From: Actinomortierella ambigua
Lineage: Eukaryota; Mortierellomycota; Mortierellomycetes; Mortierellales; Mortierellaceae
Direction of reading: 5' to 3'
Assembly: GCA_016098155.1 (NCBI GenBank)
Contig: JAAAJB010000457.1
Location: 1 to 28,873 of the forward strand
DNA length: 28,873 nt
Shown piece after piece: positions 19,426 through 28,873 of this stretch. Each line of letters opens with the position of its first letter. The stretch's first letter is position 1. The translations under genes were made by a program, and so were the position numbers. Below the pieces are notes generated by a model. It made no database searches. It saw only the letters and a list, made by a program, of their open reading frames with translations, and had not been told where the DNA came from.

Positions 19426-22065
19426 GTAAGAAGAAATGAAGAAAGCCCTCTCACACCCCACTCTTCTGCGCTCCCTTTCAAGTTCCCACCCATCTTTTTG
19501 CTTTTGTTTTCTCTCCCCGATAATTACGTGTGCTCTTCGTGTGCTCTTCGTGTTTTTTTTTTTTTTTTTTTTTTTTTGGAGAGGAAGGGAGGGATTTGGG
19601 GGGGGAGGATCCCCATTTGTGGTGTCAAGAACACACAACTCGGTGCCTCGAAGCACAGCACTGTCGACGAGGCTTCTTTTTCCTCGCTCGCTCTCTCTCT
19701 CTCACCACACGCACACGCACACGCACACATACACATACATACTCTATCTGTCTGACTGTTGCCTCGTTGCATTGCAACGGAAGCAAACTAACGACATGCA
19801 TTTGTACCCTTGTGCGCGCCCCCCTTTCCTCTTCCTCCTTCGCTCTCCTCTTTTCTTATGCTGGCTCATTTCCCGCATCTCTCTTGTTTGTTCTTCTTTT
19901 CTTTCTCTCTCTACTTCTTTTTCCTGGAGTCATAACGTTGGACAGTTTGGTAAAGCATTGTGTTGAATCGGATGCATGCTCTTCCTTTCTTTGTTGATTT
20001 TTTTTTCTGCTATGGTTATTTGGCTCCCATCCCATTCTTCATTGGATCAGATCTGCTTTTTCGGTTGTCTTATTGTTCCAACGCCCGAGGAAAACAAAAA
20101 AAAAAGGCAAGGCGAACGATATGGGAAAGGGAAAGGAGAAAGAGGAGGCATAGCCCGAGCGACTCAAAATAGTTGTATGAATTGGTCAAGTTCAATGCAG
20201 AACTCGACATGCATGGGGGGGTTTTAGCAAGGCAACGGAAAGGAGGATCAAACTAGTTTGATGGCCATTCCTCTGTTGGTTTCTCTCGGTGGTGAGATTA
20301 GGCCGTCGAGAGGATGGACAGGCAGAGAAACGCGCGACCAACACTCATGGATGGGGAAGGAGTGCGACAGAAAGATTTGTATGTGCTTTGTGAGGAGATT
20401 CTGGACCGCATGCTGCTGTCCTTTTGTGTTCCGTTTTTTTTTTCTTTTTCTTACAGAACTGGACACTCTTCTTTCTTGCACGACATTATTGTGTGTTTGT
20501 TATTCTGCTGTGTCTCGTACAGAGAAAAGTGTCAGAGGCTCACTCGGAGACGATGTCTCCAAGCTGGGGTGTGGGAGACGCGTGGAGTGGAGACGAGGCG
20601 GAGGACACGCTGGTATGGATAATATCAGAGGATGTCCCACTCAAACATCCCACTCTCTTTATGCTGATTGGGGCTTGACCAGTTGCCAGAGGAAAGAGGA
20701 AGAGAGGGGCATGGAGGAAGAGAAGCAGCAGCAGCGGCGGCAGCATAGAAGTTTGCCTGGCACATGGGACTGGAGGGTGAGGAGAGGGGTGTAGGACGTG
20801 GGGACATGGTTGACCGAGGAGGAGGAGGAGGGACCATTGATGAAGGAAAGAGGATGGTGGAGAGCCATCTAGGAGACAGAGATCCTCACAACAGAGACTG
20901 ACAGACATATGCACACAGACATGCAACATCTCAACACGTTGTGTCTCTCTTTCACTCTCACTCTCTTTCTTCTCTTTTTCTTTTTCCGGGTCAAAAAAGA
21001 AGCGTGAGGGTCCTCTCTGGAGTGATGTGTGGAATACAAATTCAAAAAAACAAAACACACACGCAAACACCTTCCCGTTGCGATGAGAGGCACGAGTGAT
21101 ATGTGCCTGGGCTCGTTCGTTGTTGGGAACCTGGGAGCACAACAAGGCATGGGGTTGATTATGTTTCGTACAGTTGCATTTCCCAACCCCAGCCAGCGCA
21201 CATTATTCGAGAGAGCGAGTGAGGGAAGAGAAAGAGACAAACAAGGGCTGATCGGTGGCGAAACAAATGGAATGGAAACATGGAAACATGGGACAGGGGG
21301 ACCAGGGCTTGTTGTTTGTTAAATGAAGCAGAGCGCGATCTCGCTGTCTCTTTTTCTCTCTCTCTTTCTCTCTTTCTCTTTCTCTCTTCCTTCTCCCTCT
21401 TACTCTTCCCCTGACAAGGACTGGCCCGTGTTGGAGACAAGAGAAAGAGAGCGAACGAGTGGGTGAATGAATGAGATTGTGTGTTGTGTGAGAGAGAGGA
21501 GAGTTGAGTGAGAACTAGGGGGAGGAGGAGGAACAAAGGAGGCGCCGGGATCCTCTTTCCATTGACTCGTTCTTTTCCAATGTGTGTATGAGTGTGTGTG
21601 CCCCTTCTTTATGCTTACTTCTTCGCTGGCATGGCCCTACCTTTTTGTCTTTCTCTGTCTTCTTTCTTTTCTTTTGTATTCTATTCTGAAGAAACAAAAA
21701 CACACACATAACACACACGAAAAAAGGGTCAGTCGACTGAGCAAATACCAACGGGTTGGTTGGTTGGTGCAGACAAAGCACTGATTGGCCTCGCTGGCTT
21801 TATGCAGCAGCTGCAGAGAGCACACACAACACAAGAAAGAGAGAGATACACACAACCTACACACTGACAATAACAACACAATAAGAACAACAAACAACAA
21901 CAACAAACAACAAACAACAGCTATACAGTATCAACCCTAAGCCAGCATGAATGCTGTGTATACATACACGCCCTGGATGGATAATGTGGACGGAGAGATA
22001 GAGAGAAAGAGAGGATAAGCAGAGTCATGAGTTGCTTCTTCTTACCTCCTCGTTCTTCGTCCTCC

Positions 22066-22076
<11 letters not shown>

Positions 22077-22131
<55 letters not shown>
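22077..22131. repeat. (CT)n dinucleotide tract, about 55 bp
   Basis: About 27 uninterrupted CT units, with CT-rich flanks on both sides. Confidence 0.95.
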
Positions 22132-22132
<1 letters not shown>

Positions 22133-22482
22133 CTACTCTCTTGCTACTCTCTCCTTCGCTCCTTTGCCTTTGCTCCTCTGACTGACGCTTATTCCATGAA
22201 TGGCAAAAAGTTAATATGCACCATCCATACACAACATCCACATACCATCTCTCGCACTCTTGGAGTAGGCTGCCTGGGACATTTAAAGCGGGGGCATGGG
22301 GCACCTGCTCAAACAAACAAACGACCCGAGAAGGGGGGAAGGGGTGGAAGTGAGCGAAAGTGAGCAGAGTACGTGAGAGGAGAGAGAGAGAAAGTGTGCG
22401 TGTTGTGTGAGCGAGAGACAGACATCAAGCTCTGTGGACTGACTGGCCAAGTAGCAGCATGGGCATGGCAGGCAGAGACAGG

Positions 22483-22525
22483 CAGACAGACACGCAGACA
22501 CGCAGACACGCAGACACGCAGACAC

Positions 22526-22558
<33 letters not shown>
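22483..22558. repeat. CAGACACG minisatellite plus (CAGG)n
   Basis: Four or five copies of an 8-bp unit CAGACACG (22490-22525), then eight CAGG units (22527-22558). The CAGG part is the reverse complement of the CCTG tract at 17786-17815. Confidence 0.9.
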
Positions 22559-22559
<1 letters not shown>

Positions 22560-23057
22560 CGTGCCTTGACCAAGCTTAGCCAGAACCCTGCCAATGCTCT
22601 CCGTTGTTGTTTATTGCGCCCTTTTTTTACTCTTTCCTTTCATTCCTTCTCTCTTTCCGCCCACTCCAACTTGCTGGACGCTCCTGTCTGTGAGTTCTTC
22701 TCGTGTTCCCCCCTCCCTTTCTCCTACCTTCAGGACCCGGAAACCCTACCAGTGGCAGGGAGGGGTGACCCAAACCCCTCTTCTCATTCCTCTTTGCCTT
22801 GTGCTCAGTTCTATCTGCTCTATCGCAGTCTCTTTCTCTCTTTTTTCTCTCTCTCTCTCTCTCTTTTCTCAACTCCCATATCCACTACTCTCACTACAGG
22901 ATGCTACCACTTTTGACATCTTTACAAACCCCACTGCATCCTACTTCATAACACCCTCCTTCCAGGGTCATCAATCCTTAACACTCGGTTACTCTCCTTC
23001 TTTCTCTCTCCATTTTTGTTCTTGTCGTCGTCCTCTTGCCATCGACAATCATTCTAG

Positions 23058-24434
23058 ATCTCAAAACTTTCTTCAGCGACGCAAGTCAGAAGCAACTGGT
23101 TTGAGGAAAGCGCACCAGGACCACCAACAACCACCTCCCCCGCCACCACACCAGCCTCTACAGCAAGGAAAGACTCGCAGCAACGCAACTGTTGACCACG
23201 TCAAGATGGGCGAACGCGATCGGCGGATCTCAGATTCTGGGCTCAGTAACTCTTCCCGACACTCGGCGTTGTCAACCAGCGGGCTCGCTGAGCGCCTCTC
23301 GGGACTGGCACAGACGGTACGGGGACTCAGCCGATCCTCAACATCCGACCACTCCTCCTCCTCCTTCTCACACAGCACCCCCTCAACACCCAGCTTAAAG
23401 ACAAAACGCTCGTTCCTGTCAAAGTCTGCTGACGACTCAGATGACGGTTCTTGCTCTCGGTCCTCACAACCGCCTCCCAAGGTCTACAAGGACTGGGACG
23501 AGTTTCTGTGCGACTACCGAAAAGGCCTTTTTGATGCGACGGGCACCCCAGCAAAGCCGCACATCGATGTACCTTACCCAGACATGCCAGATTATGTCTC
23601 TGCATCCAAAAGGAGCGACACCTTCCACTTTTTGGCGGCGCCCCTGCCAGAGGGTGAAGAACGACGCTTAAGGGCTCTCTACAGCCTCCAGCTCCTCAAA
23701 ACCTCGGCTGATCCCAACTTTGACAGGATAGTGAAACTAGTCTCCGGTGTCATGGGCACCAAGGATTGTATGATCAACCTCATCGACCACGACTTTTCAT
23801 GGACAAAGGCTCAGGCTCGGGGAACTGCAGACCTGACTGTTCCGCGAGAGCAGACCATCTGTGGCCACACCATCCTTCTTCCGTCGAATCAACCTCTTGT
23901 CGTGCTGGACACTCTCCAGGATTGGCGATTTCAAAAGCTCCCGGGCGTACGACAGTTTGGCGTCCGGTTTTACGCAGGTGCTCCTCTTCGGACAAGCGAT
24001 GGACTTCACGTTGGTGCCCTCTGCCTAACAGATTCTCAGCCCCGGACCTCGTTTTCCGAACGCGAGCAACGGATGCTTGTGGACTTTGCAGCGGTTGTTA
24101 TGCGCGAGATGGAACTGTGGAATGACCAGGTCCAGCTCTGTATACGCGACCGAATGATGCGCGATGTCACTCGCTGGGTCCGAGGGTGCCTCGATCTCTC
24201 CTTCCATGAAGAGGAGACTAGCTCGGACGATGGTATGGAGTCCTTGGACGAGTCGGGGACGACGACTTTTGCTGTGAAGCCACCACATGAACACAACAAC
24301 CACTCTCAATACCACCCATTAGCAACACCGCTCAACTCCTCCCTCCCAACACCGTCAGCCAGCGTGGTGGATGAGCTTTCACTTGACTCGACAATACAAC
24401 AACCACGACAACCACAACAGCGACAGCGACAGCG

Positions 24435-24470
<36 letters not shown>

Positions 24471-27400
24471 CTCGCAGGTCTTTCCTACCCCTTCAGGATC
24501 GCCCACTCCGCGGTGTGGAGGAAAGCACACTAGCTTATCCACCTCTAACGCCCACCTGCCGCCCCGAGGAAAAGATCCGGCCAAAAACGCTCTTCTAGAC
24601 AAGGCTTTCCCTTCGGCATGCCTGTCAATCCAGGCAACTCTAGATGTCGATGCCGTGTATCTTGTACAGGCATCATCGAGAATTCACCCAGTGATGCCAT
24701 CGTCGGGACCTTCGGTTATTTGGAATTATCTTGAGTCGGCGGGAAGGCAAAAGGGCTCCGTCGGCATCGTCAGTGGTGGGCAACCAGTCGAAGACACACC
24801 AGAGCTGCACCTGGTCTACTTGGCATCGTCCCGCAAAGACTCGCCTGTCTACCGTCAGCCCATCTTTGATGATATCGCCCAGCGCGCAAAGCGCGATGGT
24901 AACGGCTGGGTCTGTGACGAAGAAGGTTGTCGGCCACACCGCCTGGGAGACCATATTCTGCAGGCGATCGAGCCTTCGTGGGAGCGAGACATGCCACTGA
25001 TGAAGGAGATGCTCACTTTAGTGCGTCAGGAAGCGCCCTGTCCTCGACAGCCCAATGGTTGCAGACTATTCAACTGCACCCAGGGTTCGGACACCATAGA
25101 TGGCGAATGGTTCTTTGGCTCTGGCCACCATGGCGGTACCGTCCCTCCCAAGGAAGTCCAGTGCCAGAAACTCTTGTGCCATACGTTTGAGGGCACTCTG
25201 CCGCAGCTATCGAATGGCTCCAAGACACCGTATGAGTCGAGCATCATTGTTCCTATTCTTGGTCCTCCTTCTGCGAACCCTGCCACGGGACTCGACACTC
25301 AGCCGTGGGCCTACTTTGTCATCATGTCGTCGTCCAAGACCAAACAATTTAGTGTCCATGAGAGGATCTACCTCAAGAACTTTGGCAGTTGTCTGATTAC
25401 CGAGGTTTTGAAGCGCCGCGTGGAAGCTGCCGACAAGTCCAAAGGCGTTTTCATCAAGAGGTATGTGCATACGTCCCTGTGTCGACCCTATGGTTAAGAG
25501 TCTTACTGTTTTGGTATGTGCAGAGCGGTGTTAACGGACAAGCCTTACGTCGTCATCTTTTTTTTTCTGGACTTTAGCATTTCTCACGAGCTTCGAACAC
25601 CATTGCACATCATTATGGGAATTCTGGAACTGCTCGAGTCTGAGGGGCCGCTCAGCGAGAAGCAGATGGCGATGGTCGCCTCAGCCGAGGTGTCAGGAAG
25701 GAGTCTTATCGATATCATTAACAATATCATTGATCTCGCCAAGCTGGATCCAGACAACACGGCAGACCTTCGTGCCATTGGCCCAGCCTCGGCAAAATCG
25801 CGGCCGGGCTCGTACCTGACACGGGAATCGTCGCTGGAGGAGGTGGATATCCGAGATCTGTGTGAGCAGGTGGCATCATCCAAAGCCAAGACGGTGGCGG
25901 ACAAGAATATTATTGCGTCGCCATCATGGACAAAGCCTTCCATTCCATCCTTGTCTCAGGCGGCCACGAGTCCCTCGGCAGCGACTTCCACACCCATCGC
26001 CTGCAGTACCCACCGAAACCTACCCACGCCAGACGATTCGCGCAGCGGATACACTTCGTCCGCAGAATCTGCCAATGGCTTTTCTCATCGGCGTCGCAAC
26101 TGGGAGAAAAAGTCGTCGCTGGAGTTACTTGTGGCTCTGGGCGAGCAAGAGGATGGAGTAGACGATGATGCTGACTGGTGCTTTATGCTGGACATTACAG
26201 TGGTGAAACGAATTTTGAACCAGGTAAGAAAAAAAATGCAAGGCCCCATGTGAACCTTTCACGCCACGTTTTCAAAGTGGGGGGGGGGGGTGTTCTCCCA
26301 TGACGATTCACGCAGTGGCTCACCAATTTGTTGATTTACACAATATATTGTATTTAGCTCGTGGAGAACGCTATCAAGTTTACAAAGTCTGGATATGTAG
26401 AGCTATCGGCCTTCTCGCCCTCCCTCAAGACATTGCCTCTCAAACCACCCGATGAGCAAGCGCGCCCGATTTTGTTCACCATCCGTGATACGGGCAAGGG
26501 CATTTCGCCAGAATTTCTGCAGACTCATCTGTTCCATCGATTCTCGCAGGAGGATCCCTTGCAAGTTGGCACCGGCCTTGGCTTGGCGTTGGTCAAGCTG
26601 CTAGTCGAGAACCTCGGAGGTTGGCTCGAGATCTGGAGCGAGGGCATTGAAGGCAAAGGCTGCGTTGTCAAGGTGCTTGTTTGGGCCACACCGGTGAACC
26701 GGCCGTCGCGGTCCTTGAAGGCGTCTGTTGGGGCTTGGCAGGAGAAGTCCTGTCGGTTCTTCACGGGCGAACCCTCGGTGGGCAGCAACCGCCTGTGGGC
26801 GAAGATGGGGCTTCAGATGATGGTGGACCACTTCCACATGAATGTCGAGCGTGGGAACGAGCAGGAAGAGGGTGCGGACGAGATGATGAAGCCCCTCCAA
26901 GATCAGTCACCATGCGATCTTCTGGTGATCAACGACGACCTGGCCCGCCTGCGCACGTACTTGCATGCCTGGATGGAGAGGCATCGTGTCCACCGAGACC
27001 TCAGCAACAACGGGGCTTGGAATTCCACTCCACTCTTGATGCTTGTGTCGATTGGTAACCTCAAGGCTGTTCACACGATGGTGGACACCTATATGGAGTC
27101 CCATGCAGACAGTGGTTGCCCCTTGCCTCCACAGACGGTGGTGATCATGACCAAGCCTGTAGGACCTCTCAAACTGCATCAGTGCCTGCGCGATTGTTTC
27201 ACACCGGCGCTCTCAAACCCAGGTGTCAACACGCCCCAAGGCTCGCCAGTGTTGGGGCCCAGATCCGACAACAACCAGGCAGGACAACGTCCGCCTCCCC
27301 CACTGAGCTTGTTACGATCGGCGACGGTGCCGCACATCACGACATCGGTCCTCGGAGTCCACCATGATGGACGGCTGCTCTCCGCTGGGGATTTTTTCAA

Positions 27401-28007
27401 GGCAGCGGTTCGGTTTGACGGCAGCACGATGGTGATTCCACCCCACTCACCGGGCGGGCTTGTTCTCCCTCGGCACGAGAGTCTTGCGCGCACCATGGGC
27501 CTCTTTTCGCAACCCAGCACGCCTGGAGAAGAGGTGTCATCTCGAACACTCGGCGCTGCTGGAGAGGGAACGGAAGACGATGACGCTTTGGGGTCGTCGT
27601 CACCGTCGCCTATGACCGGCAAGGCCCGCCCCAAGTCGCAACCCGTGCTCCGACGCAGCCAACCCAATGGTAACAGCAGCAGCAGCAGTCATGATCCCAG
27701 TGCATCGTCATCCCTTTCGCCATCGATGGCCACGCCCACAACACGTGTGCTCGTTGTGGAGGACAACATTACGAACCGGATGATTCTGCGAACGTTTCTG
27801 AAGAAGAAGGGGATTGGTGTGGTGGAGGCAGAGAACGGCCAGCTGGGCGTGGAAAGATTCCAAGAAGAGGTTGCGCGCTGCGAAGGTCGCCAAGGATTTG
27901 ATTTTGTGTTGATGGACCTGCAGATGCCTGTGATGGACGGTAATATGGCGACGAAGCAGATCCGTGAGTTTGAACTGTCGTTAATGAAGAAGGGCCGAGA
28001 GCAAGAA

Positions 28008-28039
<32 letters not shown>

Positions 28040-28485
28040 GCAGCAGACTGAGTCCATGGATTGTCCAGCAGCAATGGAGACAATGACAGCGACGACGACA
28101 CCACCTGCAGGGCAAACGGCTGAAGCTACCTTCCTTGAGCCTTTGCAGGCGGGTGCATGCGCGACGAAGCAGGTTGTGGGAGGCTATCGCCCTGCGTTGA
28201 TCTTTGCTCTGACAGGTCTTGCCAGCGATGAAGACAAGCGACTTGCTTTTGAGTGCGGTGTTGATGGCTATTTGACGAAACCTGTGAGCTTGAAGGTATA
28301 TTCCTTTGCATGTTCTTGCATGCCTTTGTGACGCGGATGTAATTGAAGGGAGCAGCAAGCAAGCATACAAAGGGGAGAGAGATGTGGCGTATATTCTGAC
28401 TTTTCCTGATTTCTCATTTTCTCTCGCATAGACTCTGGGCTCGCTCTTGACGAGCTGCCTCCCTACTCCGCCCGAGAGCGCATGA
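23058..28485 (+). CDS. Hybrid histidine kinase with GAF, HisKA, HATPase and receiver domains
   Basis: Two-component sensor kinase of the fungal hybrid type. Exons 23058-25460, 25578-26223, 26358-28295 and 28432-28485 all join in phase. Starting at ATG 23206 it is 1630 residues; joined to the exon at 18485 it would be 1993. Order: Ser-rich N-terminus, GAF domain (about 23700-24120), Gln-rich linker with (CAA)n (24411-24474), GAF-like domain with Cys-containing insertion (24601-25430), H-box ISHELRTPLH with phosphoacceptor His at 25585-25587, N-box LVENAIKFT (from 26358), G1 DTGKGIS, G2 GTGLGLALV, a degenerate receiver-like segment (26740-27205), and a receiver (27738-28470) with VVEDN, phospho-Asp in LMDLQMPVMDG at 27915-27917, ALTG and TKP. 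All catalytic residues are intact. No membrane segment is seen, so it is probably a cytosolic sensor. Its phosphorelay would need an HPt protein encoded elsewhere. The ligand is unknown. Confidence 0.93.
24411..24474. repeat. (CAA)n/(CGACAG)n coding repeat, polyglutamine linker
   Basis: An in-frame tract of CAA, CAG and CGA codons in the kinase that encodes a Gln/Arg then pure Gln run between the two GAF-type domains. Confidence 0.9.
28008..28046. repeat. (CAG)n coding repeat, 13 Gln inside the receiver domain
   Basis: Thirteen consecutive CAG/CAA codons located after the helix that follows the phospho-Asp strand and before the ALTG strand of the receiver. It is part of an insertion of about 70 residues. 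Confidence 0.9.
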
Positions 28486-28873
28486 GGAGGAGGAGCAGGA
28501 GGAGCATGATTCACCTGCAACACGTGTTGCGTGCTCCCTCTTCTACTCCCTCTTTTCATGGACATGCTGTATACTTCCCTACTGTAACTCGATACGTTTT
28601 GGTTAATTTCTTGATCTTCCCCCCTTCCCCCCCTTTTTTTTTGTTTTTGTTTGCCTAACTTCTGTTTTTGAACTCTTTTTTTTCGCCCGTTAACTTGTAA
28701 AAACTGGATTTGCATTTTTCTTGTTCCCCCCCCCCTCCTCTCTTCCGCCCTTGTATTGATACCCTACCTATCCTCCCCACTTCATGATCCTGTAGCAAAA
28801 TATCTCCCTTTTTTTTTCTTTTTTTTTTTATCTTTTTTCTTTTTTTTTTCTTTCTTTTTTTCTTTTTTTTTTT
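28486..28873 (+). other. 3' flank of the histidine kinase gene
   Basis: Pyrimidine-rich with poly(C) and poly(T) runs, ending in an almost pure T tract at about 28808-28873. It is presumably the 3' untranslated region and beyond. No further gene is visible before the window ends. Confidence 0.5.

Larger units (their letters stand above)
19426..23057 (+). other. 3.6 kb microsatellite-rich gap: giant intron or intergenic region
   Basis: No frame on either strand resembles a protein. The stretch holds poly(T) (19552-19577), CA repeats (19707-19740), CT tracts (21341-21400, 22077-22131), a CAGACACG minisatellite and CAGG repeats (22483-22558), and many C/T-rich runs. It begins with GTAAGA and ends CATTCTAG, with a CTTAAC branch-site-like sequence about 80 nt before the acceptor. 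That is compatible with a single long intron of the kinase gene. It could equally be the promoter and leader of a separate kinase gene starting at ATG 23206. Confidence 0.5.

Noticed and set aside
20258..20794. 178-codon plus-strand frame inside the 3.6 kb gap
   Set aside because: No similarity to known folds, Cys/Trp/Arg-rich without pattern, ending in Gln/Arg repeats; not supported as a gene or exon.
22483..22558. CRISPR-like or minisatellite array
   Set aside because: Units are 8 bp and 4 bp direct tandem repeats without spacers, in a eukaryotic context.
22594..23057. Upstream extension of the kinase frame with a hydrophobic N-terminus resembling a signal or membrane segment
   Set aside because: The hydrophobicity comes from pyrimidine-rich DNA (Leu/Phe/Ser/Pro), and the stretch ends in a strong splice acceptor.
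13941..23057. Transposon or provirus remnant in the gene-poor DNA
   Set aside because: No terminal repeats, target duplications, or transposase, integrase or reverse transcriptase motifs were seen.

Overview
The window looks like nuclear DNA of an early-diverging filamentous fungus. The genes are intron-rich, and most introns are 103 to 144 nt with GT or, once, GC donors and YAG acceptors. The encoded set is fungal: an ERG3-type sterol C5-desaturase, a Rieske iron-sulfur protein, a CDK8/Ssn3-type kinase and a large hybrid histidine kinase. Intergenic DNA is full of CT, GA, CTGT and CCTG microsatellites and homopolymers. I favour Mortierellomycota/Mucoromycota, but this rests on general resemblance and not on a computed comparison.

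Layout, left to right. Positions 61-2270 (minus) hold seven exons of a mitochondrial methionyl-tRNA synthetase gene that runs off the left edge. Positions 3021-4733 (plus) encode the complex III Rieske protein. These two mitochondrial genes are divergent and share about 750 bp with a CCAAT box. Positions 5094-7925 (plus) encode a fidgetin-like-1 (FIGL1) AAA ATPase. Positions 8202-8784 (minus) encode a small glyoxalase/VOC-fold protein. Positions 9309-11489 (plus) encode an eight-exon CDK8 kinase. Positions 12289-13940 (minus) encode the sterol C5-desaturase. All splice phases were checked by hand and close correctly.

From 13941 to 18484 there is about 4.5 kb without a recognisable gene. Its right half is built of microsatellites. 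A single 941-nt Ser/Pro/Gln-rich open exon (18485-19425) follows, then another 3.6 kb microsatellite-rich stretch, then the core of a hybrid histidine kinase (23058-28485). The kinase has a GAF domain, a second GAF-like domain with a large Cys-containing insertion, an H-box, a split catalytic ATPase domain, a degenerate receiver-like segment and a C-terminal receiver interrupted by polyglutamine. The 941-nt exon may be the first exon of this kinase, joined across a 3632-nt intron. The reading phase permits this, but only transcript data can decide it.

No mobile element, CRISPR array, tRNA or rRNA was found. The genes are mostly housekeeping or regulatory and unrelated by pathway. The least ordinary objects are the histidine kinase architecture, the very long microsatellite-filled gap inside or beside it, and a GC-AG intron in the synthetase gene.
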